Shown: piece by piece, positions 41,042 to 47,267 of the stretch
How positions within the stretch are numbered: position 1 is the first letter of the stretch
How the letters are laid out: the number at the start of each line of letters is the position of its first letter
Assembly (NCBI GenBank): GCA_020049855.1
Contig: JAGVLJ010000031.1
Location: forward strand, 1 to 47,267
Reading direction: 5' to 3'
DNA: 47,267 bases
From: Bacteroidia bacterium
Lineage (GTDB): Bacteria > Bacteroidota > Bacteroidia > UKL13-3
Position numbers and translations under genes: made by a program
The notes under the pieces: model-generated
What the model was told of the DNA's origin: nothing
Database searches by the model: none
The model's input: only the letters and a program-made list of their open reading frames with translations

Positions 41042-43105
41042 ATGCGCCATTTACTTTTTACACTTATAGTAAGTCTCTTTGTTCTTAATGCTTCGGCTCA
41101 AATTGAAAAACATGTAAGCTGGACCTATTCCCTCAGCAAGCCTGAAGTAAAAATAGGAGAAGAGGTGGAATTGATTTTTACAGGAAAGATTGACAAAAAC
41201 TGGTATGTATATTCAACAGATATGGATCCGAAGCTGGGTCCGCAATTGCCCGAATTTACGTTTGTCAAACACCCATCTTACCAACTGATGGGTGAAGTTG
41301 TGCCTGTACACCCCAAACATAAATATGATGAAGTGTGGCAAGGTAATATTTCCATTTTTGTAGATAAGGCCGAAATGCGTCAAAAGGTAAAAATTCTCTC
41401 TGCAAATCCTGTAATCAAAGGGAATTTTACTTACCTGCATTGCATTGTTGACGGAGACGGGCGTTGTATTCCGGGTGACGAGGATTTTGAATTTAAAGGA
41501 ATAAAAGTACAGGAAGTTGCAAACACAGTAACCCCAGCCTCTCCGGATACCATGAAAGCCATCCCAACCACTCCCGACAGCGCACAACAAACAGTTGCCG
41601 CGCAACAAGAAAAAACCAACCTGCACCTTCCGGAAACAGCAGATGTGGCCGGGGGAGGAAAATCGTTGTGGGCATTTCTCCTTTTCGCTTTCCTTGGCGG
41701 ATTGGCAGCAGTTATTACCCCATGCGTGTTCCCAATGTTACCCATGACAGTTACGTTCTTCACCAAAAAAAGCCAGACACGAGGGCAGGCATTAAAACGG
41801 GCTTTTACTTTTGGTGCTTCCATTATACTTATCTATTCGCTTATAGGGTTATTATTTGGTATATTAGGGTTGGGTCCAGATTTTGGAAACTGGCTAAGCA
41901 CACACTGGGTTCCAAATATGTTATTCTTTATTATTTTTATTGCATTCGGTGCGGCATTTCTGGGTATGTTCGAACTAACTTTGCCAAGCGGTTTCGTTAA
42001 TAAAATTGATTCCAAATCAAATATGGGAAGTATGGCCGGGGTATTTTTTATGGCCTTTACTCTGGTACTGGTTTCCTTTTCATGCACCGGCCCCATTGTA
42101 GGGAGTTTACTTATTGAAGCCGTAGGTGGTAAACTGCTGAAACCTGTGATGGGGATGTTTTCATTTTCATTGGCACTGGCACTTCCGTTTACCTTATTTG
42201 CTATTTTCCCAAGTTGGCTGCAAAATTTACCCAAATCAGGCGGATGGCTCAACTCAGTAAAAGTGGTACTGGGTTTTTTGGAGATAGCATTGGCTTTTAA
42301 ATTTTTGTCCATTGCCGATCAAGTGTATCACTGGGGAATATTAGATCGTGAAGTATATCTTGCTTTATGGATTGTAATTTTCTTTTTACTTGGTTTGTAT
42401 TTACTTGGTAAACTAAAATTTCATCATGATACCGATTTACCTTACCTAAGTGTTCCCCGCCTGGGAATGGCCATTACGGTATTTACTTTTGTATTGTATC
42501 TGATTCCCGGTTTATTTGGTGCCCCGCTAAAAGCACTAAGCGGATACCTGCCCCCACAAAGCACGCTTGATTTTGATTTGTACACCAACAAAGGAACAGT
42601 TACCCAAACCACCACCGGTGATGAATTGGGAAATGTGAGATATGCCGATAAATTTCATTTGCCACATAACCTGCATGGATTTTTTGATTACAAACAAGCA
42701 TTGGAATATTCGAAAAAAGTAAACAAGCCCATCTTTATTGATTTTACCGGACATGGTTGTGTAAACTGTCGCGAAATGGAAGCCAATGTGTGGAGCGACC
42801 CTCAAGTGCTGAAACGCCTAAATGAAAATTTTGTGATTGTAGCTTTATATGCCGATGACAAAACCGAATTGCCCGAGAGTGAATGGTACCTTTCGAAATA
42901 CGACAACAAAGTGAAAAAAACCATTGGTAAACAAAATTCTGATTTACAAATTACAAAGTATAACGCCAATGCGCAGCCGCTATATGTGCTTATTGACGGG
43001 AATGAGCAGTTGCTTACTCAACCTACGGCATACGATTTAGAGGTTTCGAATTTTGTAAAATTTTTAGATGAAGGCGTGGCGAATTATAAAAAACTTCACC
43101 CATGA
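41042..43105 (+). CDS. dsbD: thiol:disulfide interchange protein DsbD (membrane electron transporter)
   Basis: The 687-residue protein carries reducing power from cytoplasmic thioredoxin to periplasmic targets. It has a signal peptide ([19 protein letters not shown]), an N-terminal DsbC/Ig-like domain (about 25-160, with [20 protein letters not shown]), a Pro/Thr linker, then eight membrane helices. These include the conserved Cys in [13 protein letters not shown] and [16 protein letters not shown]-terminal thioredoxin domain has the site C573-V-N-C576 in [13 protein letters not shown]. All three Cys pairs expected for DsbD are seen. The stop overlaps the gmhA start in ATGA, so the two are coupled, although the link is not functional in any known system. 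Confidence 0.93.
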   Translation: MRHLLFTLIVSLFVLNASAQIEKHVSWTYSLSKPEVKIGEEVELIFTGKIDKNWYVYSTDMDPKLGPQLPEFTFVKHPSYQLMGEVVPVHPKHKYDEVWQGNISIFVDKAEMRQKVKILSANPVIKGNFTYLHCIVDGDGRCIPGDEDFEFKGIKVQEVANTVTPASPDTMKAIPTTPDSAQQTVAAQQEKTNLHLPETADVAGGGKSLWAFLLFAFLGGLAAVITPCVFPMLPMTVTFFTKKSQTRGQALKRAFTFGASIILIYSLIGLLFGILGLGPDFGNWLSTHWVPNMLFFIIFIAFGAAFLGMFELTLPSGFVNKIDSKSNMGSMAGVFFMAFTLVLVSFSCTGPIVGSLLIEAVGGKLLKPVMGMFSFSLALALPFTLFAIFPSWLQNLPKSGGWLNSVKVVLGFLEIALAFKFLSIADQVYHWGILDREVYLALWIVIFFLLGLYLLGKLKFHHDTDLPYLSVPRLGMAITVFTFVLYLIPGLFGAPLKALSGYLPPQSTLDFDLYTNKGTVTQTTTGDELGNVRYADKFHLPHNLHGFFDYKQALEYSKKVNKPIFIDFTGHGCVNCREMEANVWSDPQVLKRLNENFVIVALYADDKTELPESEWYLSKYDNKVKKTIGKQNSDLQITKYNANAQPLYVLIDGNEQLLTQPTAYDLEVSNFVKFLDEGVANYKKLHP

Positions 43106-43677
43106 ACACTGAGATAAAACAACATTTTGACGAAGCTCTTTTGGTATTACAACAATTCAATGCCGACCCGGCTAATTTTAAAAAAATAGAAGCAGCCGGA
43201 AAGCTGATGGTAAAAGCCATTAAAAAGGGAAATAAAATAATTAGTTGCGGTAATGGCGGCAGTATGAGCGATGCCATGCACTTTGCCGAAGAACTAAGCG
43301 GCCGCTACCGCGATGACCGCAAAGCCCTCCCGGCAGTTTCTATTTCCGATCCCTCACACCTAACTTGTGTGGCGAACGACTACGGGTTTGAATTTGTATT
43401 TTCGCGCTACATAGAAGCTTTAGGCAATACAGGTGATGTGTTACTGGCCATCAGCACCAGTGGCAATTCAAAAAATGTGCTTCGTGCCATTGCTGCCGCC
43501 AAAGCCAAAGGAATGAAAGTAATAGGGCTTACCGGGAAAGACGGAGGAAAAATGGCAGTGGCCTGCGATGTGGAAATTCGTGCCCCGCGAAGCGAGTATG
43601 CTGACAGAGCACAGGAAGTACACATAAAAATAATTCATGCACTGATTGATTACGTAGAGCAGCATTGCAAAGGATAA
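43102..43677 (+). CDS. gmhA: phosphoheptose isomerase (SIS domain)
   Basis: The 191-residue SIS-domain enzyme converts sedoheptulose 7-phosphate to glycero-manno-heptose 7-phosphate, the first step of LPS-core heptose synthesis. Key parts: [28 protein letters not shown] (phosphosugar loop), [41 protein letters not shown], and [26 protein letters not shown], all close to GmhA. The Glu and His thought to be catalytic in this family are in the SxSDAxHFAEEL and EVHIK segments. No other heptose genes are in the window. The start overlaps dsbD by four bases and the stop overlaps the acyltransferase start (TAATG). Confidence 0.88.
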   Translation: MNTEIKQHFDEALLVLQQFNADPANFKKIEAAGKLMVKAIKKGNKIISCGNGGSMSDAMHFAEELSGRYRDDRKALPAVSISDPSHLTCVANDYGFEFVFSRYIEALGNTGDVLLAISTSGNSKNVLRAIAAAKAKGMKVIGLTGKDGGKMAVACDVEIRAPRSEYADRAQEVHIKIIHALIDYVEQHCKG

Positions 43678-44738
43678 TGCAAACCGATCTTCTCCAACCT
43701 AACCAAAATCATTTTAATTTACTTCGTTTAATTGCTGCCATTCAGGTAGCGTTTTTTCATGCCGATGCCCTTCTGCCACAATTGGTGAACTGGCCCTTAG
43801 TCACCTTTTTAAAAAAAGCACTGTGGTATTTCCCGGGGGTAAATATCTTTTACTTTATAAGTGGCTTTTTGATCTGGCGATCATTTGAGCAGTCGGGAAA
43901 CAATCTTAAATTATTTTACCTTAAGCGTGTTAAAAGAATATATCCCGGTCTATACGGGGCACTTATTTTTACCGTAATCTGTCTTTACATCGCTGGGCAG
44001 TTTAATGTAGAGCCCCGTTTTTATGAAAAAATCGTGCGCTGGTTTATTGCTCAACTCACCCTGATGCAGTATTACGCCCCGAAAATATTTCAACACTACG
44101 CAACAGGCATTCCAAATGGCCCGCTATGGTCGGTGGCGGTAGAGCTTCAATTTTATTTGTTGGTTCCCTTTTTATACCGACTGTTGAAATCAAAAAGTTT
44201 AGCGTTTAAAAATGTCGTGATAATACTGATGAGCATTATCACGTTTGTGTTTAACCATTATCAGGAATACTTTATGGAATTTAACTACCGGTTTCAGGTA
44301 GTTTATTTCTCTGTTCTCAACTTTTTCCATTTTTTCGGCATAGGCATTCTTATATACCTCAACTTTTCAATACTAAAAGATGCCTTTGTAAAAAACGGCA
44401 AACGGCTCATTTTGCTGTATACCTTTTTTGCCATTTTATGTGCCCAGCGCAATATTGTGCTTAATACTTACGAGGCCGAAAGTTTTACGCTCGTAGTTAA
44501 TTTACTTTTGGCACTTTTTGTTTTTTCGGTAGCCTTTTTACCTATAAAAAAACAAGGATATTTTATTCAGCTAAACGATTTTTCCTACGGGCTTTACCTG
44601 TACCATGTGCCGATTATTAATGTAATTCTCACTTATGGTTTAGTTTCGCATGCAAATGCTATTTTTTGGGCCGCGGCTATTACATTTGCAATTGTATCCT
44701 GGTACATAATTGAAAAGCCATTCTTAAAAAGAAAATAG
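43677..44738 (+). CDS. acyltransferase 3 (OafA/YrhL-type) membrane protein
   Basis: The 353-residue integral membrane O-acyltransferase has about ten hydrophobic helices. The N-terminal motif LLRLIAAIQVAFFHADAL (with the family R/H pair) and WSVAVELQFYLLVPFLYRLL in the middle mark the Acyl_transf_3 family, which acetylates surface sugars, LPS or peptidoglycan. The C-terminal helix block ends SWYIIEKPFLKRK, the usual P-F-L end. The soluble SGNH domain of OafA is absent. The frame opens at 43665, but the ATG at 43677 ([10 protein letters not shown]) overlaps the gmhA TAA by one base and is preferred. Its position next to gmhA suggests a role in modifying LPS or another glycan (inference). Confidence 0.88.
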   Translation: MQTDLLQPNQNHFNLLRLIAAIQVAFFHADALLPQLVNWPLVTFLKKALWYFPGVNIFYFISGFLIWRSFEQSGNNLKLFYLKRVKRIYPGLYGALIFTVICLYIAGQFNVEPRFYEKIVRWFIAQLTLMQYYAPKIFQHYATGIPNGPLWSVAVELQFYLLVPFLYRLLKSKSLAFKNVVIILMSIITFVFNHYQEYFMEFNYRFQVVYFSVLNFFHFFGIGILIYLNFSILKDAFVKNGKRLILLYTFFAILCAQRNIVLNTYEAESFTLVVNLLLALFVFSVAFLPIKKQGYFIQLNDFSYGLYLYHVPIINVILTYGLVSHANAIFWAAAITFAIVSWYIIEKPFLKRK

Positions 44739-44745
44739 CTAACAT

Positions 44746-46290
44746 ATGCTCGTTAAAACTTTTGGCAGTGCTGTGTATGGAATAAACGCGGTTACTATTA
44801 CAGTAGAGGTAAGCGTGGGACAAAGCGGAATGAACTACTATCTGGTGGGCTTGCCTGATAATGCCGTGAAAGAAAGTTACCAACGCATTGAAACCGCCAT
44901 TAAACATATAAACTATAAAATGCCACGCGTAAAAATTGTGGTAAACATGGCTCCGGCCGATATACGTAAAGAAGGTTCTTCCTACGACCTCACCATCGCT
45001 TCGGGTATTTTAGCTGCCTCGGGGCAAATTGAAGATATAGAAAAACTCACCAAATACATCATCATGGGCGAACTCTCGCTTGACGGAGAAGTAAAACCCA
45101 TTAAAGGAGCCCTTCCTATAGCCATACAGGCACGCAAAGAAGGATTTGAAGGATTTATACTACCCAAACAAAACGCACGCGAGGCAGCCATTGTAAGCGG
45201 ACTCAAAGTATATGGTGTTGACAGCATTCTAGATATAATTCATTTTTTTAATGGGGAAAAAGAACTAGATCAAGTGATTGTTGACACACGCAAAGAATTT
45301 GAAGAAAACATCATTAAGCTTGATACCGATTTTTCAGACGTGAAGGGACAAGAAAATATTAAACGCGCCATGGAAATAGCCGCAGCAGGCGGACATAATG
45401 TAATTCTCATTGGACCACCCGGTGCCGGAAAAACGATGCTGGCCAAACGCCTTCCTTCCATACTTCCGCCACTCACATTGCACGAAGCACTGGATACAAC
45501 AAAAATACACTCGGTAGCCGGCAAACTTTCAAAAGATGCATCCCTGCTACATGTACGCCCGTTTCGCTCTCCACATCACACCGTTAGCAATGTAGCCCTA
45601 GTAGGTGGCGGCAGCAATCCGCAGCCCGGTGAAATATCGCTGGCACATAATGGCGTACTGTTTTTAGATGAGTTGCCCGAGTTCGATAAAAAAGTGCTGG
45701 AAGTAATGCGTCAGCCATTAGAAGAGCGTAACGTAACCATTTCAAGAGCCAAATACAGCATTGAGTATCCTGCCAGCTTTATGCTGGTGGCTGCTATGAA
45801 TCCGTGCCCGTGCGGATACTATAACCACCCCGAAAAAGAGTGTGTATGCCCTCCGGGTATGGTGCAAAAATACTTAGGCAAGATTAGTGGCCCGTTGCTT
45901 GACCGTATTGATATTCATATTGAAGTTACCCCGGTGAGTTTTGATGAACTTAGTGCCGAACGAAAATCCGAAACCAGTGACATGATACGCGAACGGGTAA
46001 TACAAGCACGCAACCTTCAGCAGGAACGTTTTAAAAACCAACCCGGCATGTATTCGAACGCGCAAATGCCCTCCAATATGGTACGCGAAATTTGCACCAT
46101 CAACCCGGCAGGACAAAATTTATTAAAAACCGCCATGAACCGCCTACAACTCTCGGCCCGAGCTTACGACCGCATTTTAAAAGTAGCCCGCACCATTGCC
46201 GATTTGGCTGCAAGTAATGATATAAAAATCGAACACCTTGCTGAAGCTATACAATACAGAAGTCTGGATAGGGGGAATTGGGCGGGATAA
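44746..46290 (+). CDS. yifB: YifB/ComM family Mg-chelatase-like AAA+ ATPase
   Basis: The 514-residue AAA+ protein has an N-terminal Lon-protease-like domain ([40 protein letters not shown]), the Mg-chelatase-type ATPase with Walker A GPPGAGKT (223-230) and Walker [10 protein letters not shown], the [21 protein letters not shown] motif, and a Cys cluster [21 protein letters not shown]. The C-terminal part has the helical domain with ATIADLAAS. ComM, the best-studied relative, is a hexameric helicase that promotes branch migration in natural transformation. The Lon-like domain probably has no protease role. It starts seven bases after the acyltransferase and ends before the decayed right-edge region. 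Confidence 0.93.
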   Translation: MLVKTFGSAVYGINAVTITVEVSVGQSGMNYYLVGLPDNAVKESYQRIETAIKHINYKMPRVKIVVNMAPADIRKEGSSYDLTIASGILAASGQIEDIEKLTKYIIMGELSLDGEVKPIKGALPIAIQARKEGFEGFILPKQNAREAAIVSGLKVYGVDSILDIIHFFNGEKELDQVIVDTRKEFEENIIKLDTDFSDVKGQENIKRAMEIAAAGGHNVILIGPPGAGKTMLAKRLPSILPPLTLHEALDTTKIHSVAGKLSKDASLLHVRPFRSPHHTVSNVALVGGGSNPQPGEISLAHNGVLFLDELPEFDKKVLEVMRQPLEERNVTISRAKYSIEYPASFMLVAAMNPCPCGYYNHPEKECVCPPGMVQKYLGKISGPLLDRIDIHIEVTPVSFDELSAERKSETSDMIRERVIQARNLQQERFKNQPGMYSNAQMPSNMVREICTINPAGQNLLKTAMNRLQLSARAYDRILKVARTIADLAASNDIKIEHLAEAIQYRSLDRGNWAG

Positions 46291-46668
46291 AATGAGGGTG
46301 AAGAAAGTATTTTGAACTCATCGTTATCTATCCCCCTTCTGTTTAATAAATGGGCAAGGAAATGATTAATTTACTACAAAAACCGATACCAAAGCAGATG
46401 ATAGGAAAAGAGATTGCTAAAAATCAGCAATCGGGATTAACTACATTACGTAAGGATGGCAAAATTCAAAAAAATAGTTGAGGAAATGCCACAGTTCCGC
46501 TAACGGATAATAAACATTAGCAAGCAATTAGTGAAAATTGACTACCCTGAATAGAGGCGGTCGATTTAACAAGTTGCCGATGAAACATTGTAAAATGCGC
46601 TGACGGCTCAGGAATACAACCTCACATTCCCGTTTAGCATTATTGATGATTAGCAATTTGAAAGAATC
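46291..46668. other. intergenic region of 378 bases with degraded coding traces
   Basis: No intact gene is seen. A 43-codon frame (46350-46481, MGKEMINLLQKPIPKQM ...) starts well but is short and unrecognised. Further on, short stretches in changing frames look coding (EEMPQFR; ISKQLVKIDYPE; GGRFNKLP; AQEYNLTFPFSIIDD), each cut by stops. This pattern suggests a decayed gene, but which gene cannot be told. No terminator hairpin for yifB is evident. Confidence 0.4.
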
Positions 46669-47097
46669 ATGAAATATAACAGAATAACAATTTTTGTATT
46701 CGGCCTTATTGCATTTTTGACTTTTTTTCAGGTATCATTCGGGATGATGTTAGTATAGCAAAATACCTCGAATTAGCAAAACAAACACAGTTTGATTGCG
46801 TGGGACAAGTATTTAATGACACAACTGCTGCTGGCTCGTGCGTTCTTATAACTGAAAACTCAGCAATGACAGCAGCTCATGTTCGTCTGGTAAATGATAT
46901 TCGTAAAGATACATTAAGTCTGAATGGGGTAACTTATATATCTTATACCCCCGTAAATGTAAAAGTAGTTGAATATAGGAAAATTGAATTTAATAATTAA
47001 AGGCCAACGGGTAAAAGCGAAAAGAATTAGGATTCATCCGCAATTTCTTAAAGATAAAAATAAAGGTAGATGTGACCTTGCGTGGAGATTCCGGTGA
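46669..47097 (+). pseudogene. trypsin-like serine protease remnant with two frameshifts
   Basis: Pieced together, the sequence reads as an exported serine protease: a signal peptide from the ATG at 46669 (MKYNRITIFVFGLIAFLTFF, then QVSFG), a stop at 46756-46758 in that frame, then continuation in another frame (DDVSIAKYLELAKQ; CVGQVFNDTTAAGSCVLITE). TAAHV has the catalytic His. A stop at 46998-47000 follows, then continuation in the first frame (GQRVKAKRIRIHPQFLKD; RCDLA with the catalytic Asp). One base is missing near 46741-46743 (TTCGGGATGAT for TTCGGnGATGAT). The Ser part is absent: the frame ends at 47097, where the IS-like repeats begin. It is either a pseudogene or a victim of sequencing errors. 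Confidence 0.6.
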
Positions 47098-47131
47098 AAT
47101 TGACCAGAGTAGACCGGAGCAAACTGACCAC
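47091..47131. repeat. direct repeats resembling an IS21-type element end
   Basis: Two imperfect copies occur 23 bases apart: CCGGTGAAATTGACCAG (47091-47107) and CCGGAGCAAACTGACCAC (47114-47131), followed by CCCC. Repeated TTGACCA-type motifs are a known feature of IS21-family termini; here the resemblance is from memory and not checked against a database. The protease remnant is cut off exactly at this point, supporting a mobile-element junction. Confidence 0.4.
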
Positions 47132-47150
47132 CCCCTGTTGTATAGCAAGT

Positions 47151-47267
47151 TCATGCTGATTTAGTAACCCGCTTTCGCTCGCGTGCCGCGAGTGTAAGCC
47201 ATTGCACTGGCATATTGCCAGCCGCGAAAACTTTGATTAATTTAGCGGTTGATGAGTGCATACAGAA
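47151..47267 (-). other. short open frame running in from the right edge (possible 3' end of a mobile-element gene)
   Basis: On the minus strand 38 codons are open from the right edge to a TGA at 47153-47151 and read AAGNMPVQWLTLAARERKRV near the end. The DNA here is richer in G+C than the neighbouring genes. If the adjacent repeats are an IS end, this would be the 3' part of the element or its flank. I do not recognise the protein, and it may be chance. Confidence 0.2.

Noticed and set aside
41833-42312. Minus-strand 159-codon frame within dsbD
   Set aside because: It lies opposite the conserved membrane helices of DsbD and reads as low-complexity Lys/Asn/Pro; a shadow frame.

Overview
The window looks like a contiguous piece of a Bacteroidota chromosome from a lineage with the type IX secretion system (T9SS), probably Chitinophagia-, Sphingobacteriia- or Flavobacteriia-like; finer placement is not possible from sequence alone. 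The signs are two giant PKD/Ig-type surface proteins with type B T9SS C-terminal domains, Bacteroidota-typical families (DUF2723, DUF4468, DUF4834, bacterial GH3), AT-rich DNA, few Shine-Dalgarno sites, and repeated TAnnTTTG-like -7 promoter elements.

Layout. 1-859 holds the 5' part of a DUF2723 membrane protein running off the left edge. 1053-8033 holds an O-methyltransferase and a 2087-residue PKD-repeat exoprotein. 8030-11506 holds an M1 peptidase lipoprotein, divergent from a biotin carrier protein and a small secreted MORN-like protein. 11524-14017 holds apaG and an AI-2E-type permease, divergent from a three-gene envelope module (YtxH, holin-like, His-rich tail). 14014-15613 holds a LolE/FtsX-type permease and rbfA. 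15716-18299 holds a GH3-family enzyme translationally overlapped with a methyltransferase. 18309-20762 holds a polyprenyl diphosphate synthase divergent from radA. 20801-26513 holds a radical SAM/SPASM protein and a second T9SS exoprotein, ended by a strong terminator. 26693-30493 holds a short carB, a DUF4834 protein and an FkbM methyltransferase. 30505-35651 holds a DUF4468 protein divergent from an operon of M1 peptidase, TPR lipoprotein, FAD protein and DMT-family protein. 35732-39041 holds Ppx/GppA, rpsT, radC and a geranylgeranyl-reductase-like flavoprotein. 39046-40923 holds a glucosaminidase with five LysM repeats. 41042-46290 is a tight run of dsbD, gmhA, an acyltransferase and a YifB/ComM ATPase.

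The last kilobase is different. It holds decayed coding DNA, a trypsin-like protease broken by two frameshifts, and short direct repeats that resemble the ends of an IS21-type insertion sequence. This is the only clearly accessory segment.

The genome is compact. Convergent genes end within 0-17 bases of each other, twice with overlapping stop codons, and many operon genes overlap by 1-17 bases. Most genes are housekeeping (ribosome assembly, recombination, pyrimidine/arginine precursor synthesis, isoprenoid chain) or envelope-related (lipoproteins, LysM hydrolase, permease, DsbD, T9SS cargo). I found no CRISPR array, tRNA, rRNA or recognisable defence system. The most interesting leads are the GH3-methyltransferase pair, two 9-base G/C tracts inside envelope genes, the repeat expansion in the PKD protein, and the mobile-element scar at the right edge.
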